From NCBI GenBank assembly GCA_044375415.1, contig JBILMS010000001.1, positions 1-64,000 on the forward strand: 64,000 nt of DNA. The letters run 5' to 3'. A program made the position numbers and the translations under genes. The notes beneath the pieces are model-generated. The model did not search any database and was not told the DNA's origin. It saw nothing but the letters and a program-made list of their open reading frames with translations. Below are positions 34,201 through 43,894 of the stretch, piece by piece (within the stretch, counting starts at the first letter, position 1; every line of letters begins with the position of its first letter). Source of the DNA: JAWXBG01 sp044375415. GTDB lineage: Bacteria; Bacteroidota; Bacteroidia; Flavobacteriales_D; Sanyastnellaceae.

Positions 34201-37200
34201 CAATTATCTTCTGCAGTCCACAATCGTTGAATAGAATATTCTTGAGGACAACTTCCCGAAACAATTTGTTCAGTCATCGTCACATCTACATCACCCGCGC
34301 ATAGGTCTGTGGCCGTGACCACGGCTGACGGAAATGTACTTGGCACTTCATCGCATTCAACAAGAATATCGGTTGGAACACCAAGTAGAACCGGTGGTTG
34401 CATATCTACAAACGTTATGGTTTGCATCCAGTCGTCAGTATTACCACAATCATCCGTTACTACCCAATTTCGAATAAGTTGAATTTCACAACCACCTCCC
34501 ACGCTTGTCTCCGTGTACACGATGGTTACATCCATATCGCAGTTATCAGTAATAATAGGTTCTTCATAAACAGGTGGCATACCACAGGCAAGTGTCATAT
34601 TTGCCGGTCCCGAAATAAATTGAGGAGCTTCGTTATCCGAAACATTAATAACTTGTAGAAATGAAGATGTGTTTCCACAAGCATCAGCCGCTGTATATGT
34701 ACGATTGATTTGATAAGAACATCCGCTACCCAATACTTGATCAAGATGTGTAAGTGTGATAATGATTGAACAATTATCCGAAGTGGAAACAGTTGACACA
34801 GCTTCTGCATCGCAAGAAACATTCACAACGGAAGGGCCCGTTATCACCGGAGCCTCATCATCCTGAATCGTTACGGTTTGAGTATGGAAAGCTGCATTAC
34901 CACAGTTGTCAAGTGCAAGCCAAGTTCGAGTAATGGTCGTTGCACATGCATTCGAAGAAAAACTTTCTTCATACATGATACTTACATTATCATCGCAATT
35001 ATCTGTTGCACTCACGTTGGGTAAAACTGAAATTTCGCCACACGATATCGTGTTACTCTGTGGCAAAGATGAAAACACCGGTGGGGTATTGTCGATAAAA
35101 GTCACCAGTTGATTTACAATTGTGTTGTTTCCACAAGCATCTGTTGCAGTCCATACACGCATTATCTGTGCGCACTCTCCGGCAATAGGAACACTATTTT
35201 CGACGTAAGTAATGAGCACTTCCCCACAATTATCCGTAGCACTAATCGCTACTTCAGGAAGTGCAGAACCACATGGTAACGAAATATTCTGAGGTGTAAT
35301 ATTAAATACAGGTGACAAATTATCTTGTAAACTTATTGTCTGAACGAATACTGATTGATTCCCACATCCATCGATAGCGGTCCATGTTCGGGTAATTATT
35401 TGTGAGCATGAAACTCCAGTTGAGACATCGGAATAATTCAATTGCACTGAACCACATTCGTCGGTAGCCAAAGGCGTTGGCCAAACCTCATTTAAACATG
35501 TTGCTGTAATATTCTGTTGACCCGAAATGGTAGGAGCTAAGGTATCTTCTTGCACTATTGTTTGTTGAACATAGGAACTATTGCCACACGCATCCGTGGC
35601 GGTCCAAGTGCGGGTGATGACAATACTGCAACCCATTCCTTGTGAACTTTCACTATAAGTAACCAATGGATTTTCATCGCAATTGTCCAAAACAATTGGA
35701 GTGAAATCCGGATATTCACTGTTGCATTGTGCGTTTATATCCTCCGGGAAATTCATAAACAACGGCGCTATAGTATCAACAACAGCGATGAACTGAACAA
35801 AAACAGAAACGTTTCCGCACTGATCCGTAGCGGTATATGTTCTTTGGATTGTTGGCAAACAACTGCCGGAGAATAAAACATCTTCTACAACCAACGAAAT
35901 AGTTTCATCGAAACATTCCTCAGTCCATTCAATGTTAGCTTCAGGAATATTGCCACAGTCAACAGTCAGTTGCACCGGCATAGTTGGAAATACCGGAGCT
36001 ACCGTATCCACAAGCATTAGTTCGCCCGACCATTCCGAAGAATTACCACATTCATCGGAAGCTGTAAAAGTCAGCTCCATCCATAAGTAGCAATCCGCAG
36101 GAATACTACAGTCGAGGAAGCCACCATTCATAGTGCCATCGACAAAATTTTCGTTTATAGATGATATGACAGCATTTAATTGCGACGGAGTATACTGTGA
36201 ATTACAACCGCCCAAAATATCATTTGCAAGCTGCCATACATCTCCAACAGACCAACCCGCGAAATCGCCGTTCACAATAAGTAGATCTGCAAGTGCTAGA
36301 TTGGAAGAACCAAAGTCAGAAATATGTTCATCCATAGCCATGCTTATTGCCAGAGCTACCACTTGACCTGCAAAAACGTTGTTGTATGATCCGCCGGGAT
36401 TCATTAATTCTCCGTTAGACAATGAAGAAGGAGTGGAACCACTCGGAAGAAAATCGGTTACTGCTTGTGCACTTGTTAAAACCAATGTATTTGAACATCC
36501 CAAGGTCAAACCATTTGGAAATACCTCACTGAAATGGGCATGCAAATAGGCTCCGGGATTATTGCCATTGGGATTTGTGCCCCAACCTCCCTGTGTTTGA
36601 GTGCGAAACATTCCGGGCTCACATTCTTCCGGGCTAACCCAAGCGGAATCGTTTATCGTGAATGAAACCGTCACTTCACTGCAATTATCAGATACAATAT
36701 TTGAAAGATATGTATCCAGATTGCAATCAACAATGAACTCTCCCATCGGACTTATCAAAGGAGCCACTTCGTCGATCAATGTAATTTCTTGTTCGCATAA
36801 CAAGGTATCTCCTGCAGAATTATATGCCATCCAATTTCGCTGGATGATCTGTGGACAAGGACCTGTAATTATCTCGTCGTTATATGTCAACACATATTCA
36901 CTTGAACAATTCACAACCGGTTGACCCGTAAGTTCAGGGATCAAATCCATATCGCAACTGACCTCTACATCTATAGCGCACTGCAGTACTGGCAAATTAT
37001 CACATTCACCTTCGAGGTTCACATCTCCATTTCCATCTATATATGTTCCGTTAACCGTTCCATCAAAGTCAAACCAACAAGACATTCCGGGCAGCACATT
37101 TTTATCATTCGCACCACTTCCCATTTGAAAACCATAATGATAATCTACCGGTTTATGCGTTAGGTTTAAAGTGCTCCCTTCAAATTCACCCAGACCTATG

Positions 37201-38315
37201 AGCACATTAGTTGCAGTCGGATTCATTATGTAATAGGTCCAAGTAGTGTACAAGTTGCCGACGACAGAAGCCGTGCCTTTCCAAGACCGCCCTAATGCGC
37301 TCCATTCCGACCAATTTTGAGCATCTTGTAACCAGATATCTATATACCAACCGTAAGCTTCATTATTGTTGTTCCAAACCTGACCATAGAGGTGAGCCGT
37401 CCCATCGCTAAAAACGTCAAAACCACCTCCATAGGGACCAAACGTGTATTCCTGACCTACCGGGAAAGGAAGTGATGCGATCCACAGAGAACGTTGATTA
37501 GTGCCATATCCATCAACGAAACAATCCATATCGGCACAGGTTTCATTGCTCAGACTTCCACCTGTCTGATTATGACCGGCGGCATAATTCTGACCAATTT
37601 CCGAAACAGATAATGCAGATGAATAAACAGCGCTCAAATACATTTCACCAAGCCACGGACGATCGGCATTTATTTCATTGAACAAGGACAACTCGTAGTT
37701 TGCATTCCAATTCGAAAAATTTCCTGTTCGGGTACCCGACGAGACAAGCACTCCGTTGATATAAATTTTTTCGTTTCCACCGGCACTTCTAGTATAAACT
37801 ACATGCTGCAATTGAGTTGAAACAGAGCTTGAAGGACTTTCCAAATTGGGTGTACCATTGATTCCTGTATTCGTAGTGCGCAATCGACCAAGGTATTTAC
37901 CGGCCGCTTGACCGATCATAAAATTTCTATCGCTAGTACCATGACCACAAGAAATAATTCTACATGGGCCATCTTGACTTGTGTTATTTGGTTTGACCCA
38001 AACTTCCATGGTAATTTCACCCGACGCGGCGCAAGCTTCAGCAATTTTAGACGCATTGGCCAGTGATTTTGCTAAAACGGGGCCATTAGCCTTAAGCCCT
38101 CCACCGGGAAGCCATTCGACTTGCGTTTCATTGTAAATTTTTAATAGAAGGGGATCACCGAATCCACTTTGGTCGGCAATGTATGTGCCGCTACCTTCAG
38201 AAAAAGTATAATACGTCAACAGATTTTCTGTTACCCTTTGCTGGGCATACATTCCATTGATCGCAATCACACAAATAAAAAGTAGGGAGGATCTGAGTGT
38301 AAAAGTATTCGCCAT
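31242..38315 (-). CDS. Giant T9SS-exported Ig/HYR-repeat protein with LamG-like domain
   Basis: The 2357-residue protein begins with a signal peptide (ending around GMYAQ). A LamG/concanavalin-like domain follows (about 20-240), then a ~170-residue domain with 'FSDGTAHLYGQVW' and 'WSEWSALGRSW'. About 17 Ig/HYR-like repeats of 74-85 residues come next, each with a conserved Cys pair, 'TATDNC', 'RTWTA.D.CGN' and a final 'QTI.V.D'. A domain starting 'TQTQGGWG' is inserted into a repeat ahead of the array. A second copy of the GTAHL/WNEWSALG domain is inserted in the last repeat. The C-terminus is a type A T9SS tail ('LYNQSGQILQRVF'). Codons extend to 38408, but ATG 38315 starts the signal peptide. 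Probably a surface adhesin or matrix protein. Confidence 0.88.
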   Translation of the reverse strand: MANTFTLRSSLLFICVIAINGMYAQQRVTENLLTYYTFSEGSGTYIADQSGFGDPLLLKIYNETQVEWLPGGGLKANGPVLAKSLANASKIAEACAASGEITMEVWVKPNNTSQDGPCRIISCGHGTSDRNFMIGQAAGKYLGRLRTTNTGINGTPNLESPSSSVSTQLQHVVYTRSAGGNEKIYINGVLVSSGTRTGNFSNWNANYELSLFNEINADRPWLGEMYLSAVYSSALSVSEIGQNYAAGHNQTGGSLSNETCADMDCFVDGYGTNQRSLWIASLPFPVGQEYTFGPYGGGFDVFSDGTAHLYGQVWNNNNEAYGWYIDIWLQDAQNWSEWSALGRSWKGTASVVGNLYTTWTYYIMNPTATNVLIGLGEFEGSTLNLTHKPVDYHYGFQMGSGANDKNVLPGMSCWFDFDGTVNGTYIDGNGDVNLEGECDNLPVLQCAIDVEVSCDMDLIPELTGQPVVNCSSEYVLTYNDEIITGPCPQIIQRNWMAYNSAGDTLLCEQEITLIDEVAPLISPMGEFIVDCNLDTYLSNIVSDNCSEVTVSFTINDSAWVSPEECEPGMFRTQTQGGWGTNPNGNNPGAYLHAHFSEVFPNGLTLGCSNTLVLTSAQAVTDFLPSGSTPSSLSNGELMNPGGSYNNVFAGQVVALAISMAMDEHISDFGSSNLALADLLIVNGDFAGWSVGDVWQLANDILGGCNSQYTPSQLNAVISSINENFVDGTMNGGFLDCSIPADCYLWMELTFTASDECGNSSEWSGELMLVDTVAPVFPTMPVQLTVDCGNIPEANIEWTEECFDETISLVVEDVLFSGSCLPTIQRTYTATDQCGNVSVFVQFIAVVDTIAPLFMNFPEDINAQCNSEYPDFTPIVLDNCDENPLVTYSESSQGMGCSIVITRTWTATDACGNSSYVQQTIVQEDTLAPTISGQQNITATCLNEVWPTPLATDECGSVQLNYSDVSTGVSCSQIITRTWTAIDGCGNQSVFVQTISLQDNLSPVFNITPQNISLPCGSALPEVAISATDNCGEVLITYVENSVPIAGECAQIMRVWTATDACGNNTIVNQLVTFIDNTPPVFSSLPQSNTISCGEISVLPNVSATDNCDDNVSIMYEESFSSNACATTITRTWLALDNCGNAAFHTQTVTIQDDEAPVITGPSVVNVSCDAEAVSTVSTSDNCSIIITLTHLDQVLGSGCSYQINRTYTAADACGNTSSFLQVINVSDNEAPQFISGPANMTLACGMPPVYEEPIITDNCDMDVTIVYTETSVGGGCEIQLIRNWVVTDDCGNTDDWMQTITFVDMQPPVLLGVPTDILVECDEVPSTFPSAVVTATDLCAGDVDVTMTEQIVSGSCPQEYSIQRLWTAEDNCGNMVSAMQVIMIVDMTPPVFLNIPSDMTVSCENIPDPILIAASDNCDNNVEVVFSEYAPGGGCPILIRTWIAFDDCGNSSEYIQTIHLEDNEPPILEGLPPVGDVDCTSIPPMPEPQASDNCDQNVSVTASQSIIGSGCQYTIIRTWIAEDDCGNSTVVSQSFVVTDTGAPVFVNVDPDITVECADVNALPMPPVLDDCGSNVAVFYVDQVLGSGCMYDIIRTYTAMDLCGNSANAEQLIHVVDTEGPIFTGVPASTTVQCDNIPLPAFVTANDACSGSASVQFSESTVGGGCFYQIIRTWTAADFCGNESTAIQVLSVMDSQAPIFTDVPENLTLGCNEFIPPAGMPFVIDNCVSSALEIEFFETQTATECGYQIMRTWSSVDYCGNEAEAIQIIVVEDQTAPQFVFVPVEMSISCDQMQILPSATASDDCGTAEVFYVDMIIPGNCPYQIERTWIAVDNCGNTSQAAQIIWVSDNEAPIIVGDFSDQTIECGEIAPYPIITAHDNCTDEVSLLLNESFEDLGCTQIIHRQWTANDLCGNLSAADQWITITDSQAPYMQVQEELFAECDEVLEFVEPQISDCSEYTVEMAEYMIPSECASEYDLVRTWIATDICGNENVGIQTIHVFDVTEPVLSDQPENISVSCHEIPPVAVITATDNCDVEVEVEFLEEIRHISGNDSTCYLSNTISPAGDLVVLLPGLDGYSTEYIFGEAGGVLVQNFSDGTAHLTGQVYAMGMPEQSWIMDVVLRERRDWNEWSALGRSYKDDMGLAGDDYLDWTYYELDESSVLIGAGVFEGSVLSLSHAPANFYYGFQLGFGANNRNAEFGMSGWLFYSGEINGIMYEGPGDIMTENNCCPLQEITRTWTAFDCAGNAVTYTQVITVGFEAAPSSLVLFQEEGRSSIDVQDGNRDFFTLSYHMYFEGQVNIDLYNQSGQILQRVFSGNAERETKYVLSVPKHGLSNGMYYFTLTSDSGMISERGMVIR

Positions 38316-38603
38316 AGCAATGAGTTTGAGTGAGGTCAGCCCAGTGCAAAAACATGTAGATAGTAAATAGAGGGGAGGCGAATTACATAGAGTATAGAAC
38401 GACAGCACATTTGTCGGGTTACCTTCGGACTCGTCCTTTTCGGCAAAAGCAGTTTATTTTAATGGCCGATTGATCTTTAAAATCGACGAATTTTTATTTT
38501 ATTTACCAACGTATAAAGTCCACGTGGCTCCTTTAGTTCTTTCAATTAAAGGTTTCGGGACAATTTCAAAACAATAAACAGGTTACCGTAACAAAGTATT
38601 CAT

Positions 38604-39617
38604 ATGAAAAAATCGAGCAGAATCTCACCTCGTATAATTACACTTTTGGTTGCGGTATTCACTTTTTCTTCGTGCTCCACTGAAAAAGAGCCGCAAGAAA
38701 CACAGAACCCGATCAATACCGACCTTCGAAATGACATGCGAACGTTTGTTATTTCTATAAGTGAATATGCAAAATCACTCAATCCCAACTTTGCCATCAT
38801 TCCTCAAAATGGAATAGAACTCGTAACGCTTGATGGCGAATGGAATGGGCCCCTTGCAAGTGATTACCTTGAAGCTATAGATGCCCATGGACAGGAAGAC
38901 TTATTCTATGGATACTATGAGGACGACCAAGCCACTCCCATAGAAGATTGTGAATACTTACAAAATTTTATTGATGTATCAATGAATACTGGAAATGTTA
39001 TTCTCGTGACCGACTACTGCTATACTAATTCGAAGATTGACCAATCGTACATAAAAAACGAAAATGCCGGTTACATATCTTTCGCGGCTCCCGAAAGGGA
39101 ATTAACTGACATACCTACTTATCCCACGTCTCCACATAATGAAAACGCTGACGATATTGAAAACATACATCAAGCTCGGAATTTTCTTTACTTGATCAAT
39201 CCGTCCGAATTCGAGAGTAAACAAGCCTTTATTGATGCAATAAGTCAGACAAACTACGACGCTATTATCATTGATTTATTCTTTCACGACAACTCCGAAT
39301 TTACACCTTCCGAAATTGAAGCATTGAAAACGAAGCAAAACGGGGGCAGTCGACTTGTTATATGTTACATGTCGATTGGTGAAGCCGAAAATTATCGATA
39401 CTACTGGCAATCCGACTGGTCCACGAACCCGCCGGATTGGCTGGGTGAGGAAAACCCGGATTGGGAGGGCAATTTTAAAGTTCATTATTGGGATTCCGAG
39501 TGGCACAACATTATATATGGCAAAGACAATTCGTATCTAAAAAAAATACTGAATTCGGGCTGCGATGGTGTTTATCTCGATATCATTGATGCATTTGAGT
39601 ACTTCGAAGCCCAATAA
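38604..39617 (+). CDS. TM1410-family putative glycoside hydrolase lipoprotein
   Basis: The 337-residue lipoprotein (FSSCS, Cys24) resembles the TM1410/MJ1477 group, TIM-barrel proteins related to GH114 endo-alpha-1,4-polygalactosaminidases. Visible family features are 'YDAIIIDLFFHD', 'RLVICYMSIGEAENYRYYW', 'PDWLGEENPDWEGNFKVHYW' and 'NSGCDGVYLDIIDAFEYF' with acidic residues at strand ends. Substrates have been shown for few members. It is not part of an obvious polysaccharide-utilisation locus: no SusC/SusD pair is nearby. Confidence 0.8.
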   Translation: MKKSSRISPRIITLLVAVFTFSSCSTEKEPQETQNPINTDLRNDMRTFVISISEYAKSLNPNFAIIPQNGIELVTLDGEWNGPLASDYLEAIDAHGQEDLFYGYYEDDQATPIEDCEYLQNFIDVSMNTGNVILVTDYCYTNSKIDQSYIKNENAGYISFAAPERELTDIPTYPTSPHNENADDIENIHQARNFLYLINPSEFESKQAFIDAISQTNYDAIIIDLFFHDNSEFTPSEIEALKTKQNGGSRLVICYMSIGEAENYRYYWQSDWSTNPPDWLGEENPDWEGNFKVHYWDSEWHNIIYGKDNSYLKKILNSGCDGVYLDIIDAFEYFEAQ

Positions 39618-39668
39618 AAGTCAGTCAAATCATTGTTTATAAGACCGGCAGATATTCGGGCACGTCTA

Positions 39669-39699
39669 TTGTCTAAAAGCATTCGGTTACCTATTTTTG
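39669..39699 (+). promoter_or_regulatory. Promoter TTG-N20-TATTTTTG
   Basis: TTG at 39669-39671 and the exact -7 element TATTTTTG at 39692-39699 are 20 bases apart, a full match to the Bacteroidota promoter. The start of transcription near 39706 lies downstream of the possible upstream start codons and supports ATG 39732 for the next gene. Confidence 0.7.
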
Positions 39700-39731
39700 C
39701 AATCATAACGCTACTGATTATCAATCGAATT

Positions 39732-41357
39732 ATGTCGATAAAGACTTCCCTACTATTAGCCACTTCATCCATAGCGCTACTGCTTTGTGGGCCGGCCTTT
39801 ACCCAAAAAGACACAACCGATGCCGGTTTTGTAGATCAGGCCTTGCTTCCTGCAAAAGTTATAGCCGCGAAACACGAATACAATGAAAATAATATGCGCG
39901 GTGCACTCACCTTGTACCGTGAAGTATTAGAAACCGACCCGACGAATACCACTGCACTATTTGGAACGGCGCGTTGTCACTACAACTTAAAAAAATACAA
40001 CCTTGCTTTGGAATATTATGATAAAGCGATTGCCATAGACTCCAAAACTTCCGACGATCTCGAGTTATTTCATGGTGAAATTCTTCATCGCTTATCGATG
40101 CTGGACGAAGCCATCGTTCATTACACCAATTTCCGAGATGGGCAAATAAAAAGCAGTGAGGACTTCCGATATGCCGAAGACTTGATTGGTCAGTGCAGGT
40201 TTGCTAAAGAAATGATGAACAATGAAGTAAAAGTGGTCATCGAAAACTTAGGTGAAGAGATAAATTCACGTTTTGATGAATACGCTCCGAGTGTAACCGC
40301 GGATGGAAAAACCCTTGTATTTACCTCGCGACGTAGCGACACGAAAGGTGGAGAACTAAATGAAAAAGGAGACTACAAATTTTTCGAAGACATCTACATT
40401 TCAACTTGGGATGAAGAAGCAAAATCTTGGTCTCGTTCAGAAGGCATATCCGGACAAGTGAACACCGAAACACACGATGCCGTGCTGTCAATCTCCCCTG
40501 ATGGATCTAGAATATTTGTTTATAAAAACAACACAATCACTACCGGTGAAATTTTTCAGTCCAGTCTAAATAGAGCCGACGGAACATGGAGTGCACCCGA
40601 AAAGATGCCTCGTCCGATAAATACCTCCTTTTATGAAGGCTCCATTAGTATGACCGCCGATGGTAATACCGTTTATTTCATCAGCGAACGAATGGACGCC
40701 ATAGGTATGGGCGATATTTATGTTTCTCATAAGAAAGGAGAAGGATGGTCGTCTCCCAAAAACCTTAGCAAAATTGTAAATACAGAATTAGATGAAAAGT
40801 TTGTCTTCATTCACCCTAATGGTAAGACGCTTTACTTTTCAAGTAATGGCCACCAAACGATTGGAAGTTATGACATATTCAAAACTGAATTAGTAAACGG
40901 ACAATGGAGTATTCCGGTAAACTTGGGATATCCGATCAATACCGTAAACGAAGAGTCTACCTTCTGCTTATCTAAGGATAACAAAACGCTTTATCTCGCT
41001 GCAGAATATGACAACAGTCTTGGCGAACGCGATATTTACAAAGTGGATGTTTCGAGTTACGAACTTATCTCGGAGGGCTACGAAGGTGGTTCATTCGGAC
41101 AAGTACTCGTAATAGTAACCGATGCTGAAGGAAAACCTTTGAAAGGCGCTAGCGTCGTGATAACCGGAGCCGAAACGGATAAAGAAATAACCACATTAAA
41201 AAGCGACAAAACCGGAAGAGCTAAAGCGAATTTGCCATTGCACATGCACTACATTGTAAAAGTGAAACATGGCAAACAGGAACAATCACAAGAAATTCAA
41301 CTTAAGAAAAATCCGAACGGTGAGACCATTCAGAAAGTTGAAATAAGTTTTAAGTAA
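39732..41357 (+). CDS. Secreted TPR and PD40 (TolB-type propeller) protein
   Basis: The 541-residue protein has a signal peptide (MSIKTSLLLATSSIALLLCG...). TPR helices follow (about 30-145, 'LYREVLETDPTNTTALFGTARC'), then WD40-like PD40 repeats forming a propeller ('APSVTADGKTLVFTSRR', 'GSISMTADGNTVYFISERM', 'FIHPNGKTLYFSSNG'). A carboxypeptidase-regulatory-like beta domain ends it (about 455-541, 'VLVIVTDAEGKPLKGASVVI'). It resembles the OmpA-type TPR/PD40 surface proteins of Bacteroidota, including T9SS PorE-like ones, but lacks a C-terminal OmpA domain. The start follows the promoter at 39692. Confidence 0.85.
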   Translation: MSIKTSLLLATSSIALLLCGPAFTQKDTTDAGFVDQALLPAKVIAAKHEYNENNMRGALTLYREVLETDPTNTTALFGTARCHYNLKKYNLALEYYDKAIAIDSKTSDDLELFHGEILHRLSMLDEAIVHYTNFRDGQIKSSEDFRYAEDLIGQCRFAKEMMNNEVKVVIENLGEEINSRFDEYAPSVTADGKTLVFTSRRSDTKGGELNEKGDYKFFEDIYISTWDEEAKSWSRSEGISGQVNTETHDAVLSISPDGSRIFVYKNNTITTGEIFQSSLNRADGTWSAPEKMPRPINTSFYEGSISMTADGNTVYFISERMDAIGMGDIYVSHKKGEGWSSPKNLSKIVNTELDEKFVFIHPNGKTLYFSSNGHQTIGSYDIFKTELVNGQWSIPVNLGYPINTVNEESTFCLSKDNKTLYLAAEYDNSLGERDIYKVDVSSYELISEGYEGGSFGQVLVIVTDAEGKPLKGASVVITGAETDKEITTLKSDKTGRAKANLPLHMHYIVKVKHGKQEQSQEIQLKKNPNGETIQKVEISFK

Positions 41358-41370
41358 ACCGAAATCTCTC

Positions 41371-43887
41371 TTAATAGTCGTCCCACAGTGAGCGCACTTC
41401 AAACGTAGGTTTCGCCGCACTTTCCGGAATGAATTGGAATTCATAACTCGAGTTGCCATCAATGTCAACGAAATTGCGAAGGAATTTTCCGGGCACGTCG
41501 CAACTGACAAAAACTGCTTTCGCGAAAGAACTTGCTGAAACCTTAATGAAATAACTTTCATTTTCTTTCATGCTATCCATCTTTAAGTCAGGATTTTTAA
41601 GGTCTTTCATGTAATCGTTCGAATAAAAAAGTCGGTCGTGAGAAAGACCTAAATTGTATTCACCCTTTATCGCCGACAAACCAGCCCTGATGTAAAATCC
41701 TGGTGGGATATTGACCAAAGTCCCAATAGGAAACGTTGAAACGGAATGCTCTGATGCGGTCACATAAACGGACCAACTCTCGGTTATAGTGCCATTTAAA
41801 CTGATCAAATCAATCTGACAGACACCCTCCAAAGGCACTGAAGAGTGATTAACAACCGCAAGCATAGGTTTGGCTCCATCTCGATAAACATCCATTCTTA
41901 TATTTGAATACAACTCCTCCAATTTGTAATGAAGGGCTTTCCAATTGCCTAGGTAATCGATTCCGCTCCACGAAAACGACGGCCACAGATCATTTAATTG
42001 CCAGTACATAGTGCCCATACAATAAGGCTGATTCCGAAGATGCGCCTCGACTCCCATTCCAATACCTTCCGCCTGCAAAACTTGTGTAGCATGAACGTAG
42101 GCCTCCATATCATCTGAATTAACGGGCTTCATCCAACGACCCATATATTCTTTCATGAGCGAAAAACCTCTGTTGTGCTTCTGATGATCTTTCATGCCCG
42201 GTGCATTGGGATCGGGTACAATTGAGTGGGTGATATCCTGCATCACTTCCATCGAAGGATAGGACTGAAAACCGAACTCACTCATAAAGCGCGGAATCCT
42301 CTCTTCAAATGTTTCAAAAGGTTCGGCATCATGCCATACGCCCCAGTAATGGGAATCACCTTCTACACTATGCCTTCCATCTCCTCTACCAAATAAGGGA
42401 GAACTCGGCCAATAATCAGAGGTTGAAAATTGTAAAACCTTTTCGGGAAGTATTTGATGAAACAACTTATCGTAGCCATCCTTCAACAACTTCTTATTCT
42501 GTGCACTCAAACCCAATTGCCATCCCCATCTTTCCCATCCTTCTGCATTCTCATTGTTGCCACACCAAAGTGCAATACATGGATGATTATGTAATCTTTT
42601 TACCTGCTGTTCAGCTTCGATACCGGCATTCTCCATAAACGCCTCGTCCACCGGATACATGCTACATGCATACATAAAGTCCTGCCAAACAAGGAGACCC
42701 AATTCGTCGCAAATAGCATAAAACTCATCTCCCGGATAAAAACCTCCACCCCAAACACGTATCATATTCATGTTTACGGCAGCAGCATCTTCCAGAACGC
42801 GACGCAAATCAGCCGGCCTCTGTTCAGGAAAAAATGCAAAGGGAATATAATTAGCACCACGAGCAAATATTCGTTCGCCGTTCAATGAAAAAAAGAAAGT
42901 CTCTCCTTGTTCATCTTTTTCACGCACCAACTCAATAGTTCTAAAGCCTGTTTTCACTTCGCCGATTTGCGACAATCCCGAGTCCAATCGGAGCATCCAA
43001 GAAAAGGCATATCTATTGGCATCTCCGTTCCCACGCGAATACCACAGTTTTGGATTATTTATGCGGAAGGGAACAGAAACAACATTATCTCCCGGTTTAA
43101 GTATTGCGTCTACCGTAATGGGACCCAAACCTTCCACTTCCACAATTTTCAAAACGCATTCCACATTCACTTCTTCAAACGCCGCAATATTCAAGTTCAA
43201 TTCCCCAATCACGTTTTCTTCAGACACTACGATTGAATTGATCCTCACATCATCTATTCGAAACTCGTCGTAGACTTTAAAGGCAACTCGACCGGTAATC
43301 CCCGAGCCCACGAGTTTAGGTCCCCAATCCCAACCATAATGAAATTGAGGCTTTCGGGTGATTGCGCGCATGGCATCTCCGGGTATGGGGTGCTTCAACA
43401 GATCCAACTTTTCCTTTCCCCGCTTTAAAGGAGAATGAAAATAAATTTCTAGACTATTCGACTTTTCACGAAGAGAACTTTTAACATCGACCGTGTATGT
43501 GCGAAAAGCATTTTCCGAGTACAGTATTTTTTCTCCATTCAGATAAACATCGGCATAAGTATCAAGTCCACCAAAAACCATTTCAATGTGATCCCTCTCC
43601 AATAGATAGGAAGGCACATCAAACAATTCGCATTCATAAACCCAATCCGTTTCTCCAACCCACTGGCATTGCTTTTCGCCTTCGCCAATAAATGGATCTG
43701 CAATAAATCCGTCCTTTAATAGGGAAGTATGAATCAAACCCGGCACGACCGCTTTGCCCATCATATGTCCGGGTGATTTTCCATAGTTCCACTCCAACGG
43801 TATAATGACTTCGTGTTGATATTGTGCAATCGATGATAGAGAATTCATCAGGCAACTAATAAAAATAAAATAGATCTGTTTTGTCAT
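41371..43887 (-). CDS. Secreted GH2 beta-mannosidase
   Basis: The 838-residue protein has a signal peptide ending near SIAQ. The GH2 layout follows: sugar-binding jelly-roll, Ig-like domain, TIM barrel and C-terminal Ig-like domains. The acid/base Glu is in 'LWCGNNENAEG' (about residue 443) and the nucleophile Glu in 'MSEFGFQSYP' (about 535). 'HYGWDWGPKLVGSGI' is typical of beta-mannosidases of the MANBA type rather than beta-galactosidases. ATG 43887 starts the signal peptide and lies seven bases after the upstream glycosyltransferase gene, placing this hydrolase at the end of a glycan-synthesis operon. Confidence 0.88.
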   Translation of the reverse strand: MTKQIYFIFISCLMNSLSSIAQYQHEVIIPLEWNYGKSPGHMMGKAVVPGLIHTSLLKDGFIADPFIGEGEKQCQWVGETDWVYECELFDVPSYLLERDHIEMVFGGLDTYADVYLNGEKILYSENAFRTYTVDVKSSLREKSNSLEIYFHSPLKRGKEKLDLLKHPIPGDAMRAITRKPQFHYGWDWGPKLVGSGITGRVAFKVYDEFRIDDVRINSIVVSEENVIGELNLNIAAFEEVNVECVLKIVEVEGLGPITVDAILKPGDNVVSVPFRINNPKLWYSRGNGDANRYAFSWMLRLDSGLSQIGEVKTGFRTIELVREKDEQGETFFFSLNGERIFARGANYIPFAFFPEQRPADLRRVLEDAAAVNMNMIRVWGGGFYPGDEFYAICDELGLLVWQDFMYACSMYPVDEAFMENAGIEAEQQVKRLHNHPCIALWCGNNENAEGWERWGWQLGLSAQNKKLLKDGYDKLFHQILPEKVLQFSTSDYWPSSPLFGRGDGRHSVEGDSHYWGVWHDAEPFETFEERIPRFMSEFGFQSYPSMEVMQDITHSIVPDPNAPGMKDHQKHNRGFSLMKEYMGRWMKPVNSDDMEAYVHATQVLQAEGIGMGVEAHLRNQPYCMGTMYWQLNDLWPSFSWSGIDYLGNWKALHYKLEELYSNIRMDVYRDGAKPMLAVVNHSSVPLEGVCQIDLISLNGTITESWSVYVTASEHSVSTFPIGTLVNIPPGFYIRAGLSAIKGEYNLGLSHDRLFYSNDYMKDLKNPDLKMDSMKENESYFIKVSASSFAKAVFVSCDVPGKFLRNFVDIDGNSSYEFQFIPESAAKPTFEVRSLWDDY

Positions 43888-43894
43888 TGTCAAA

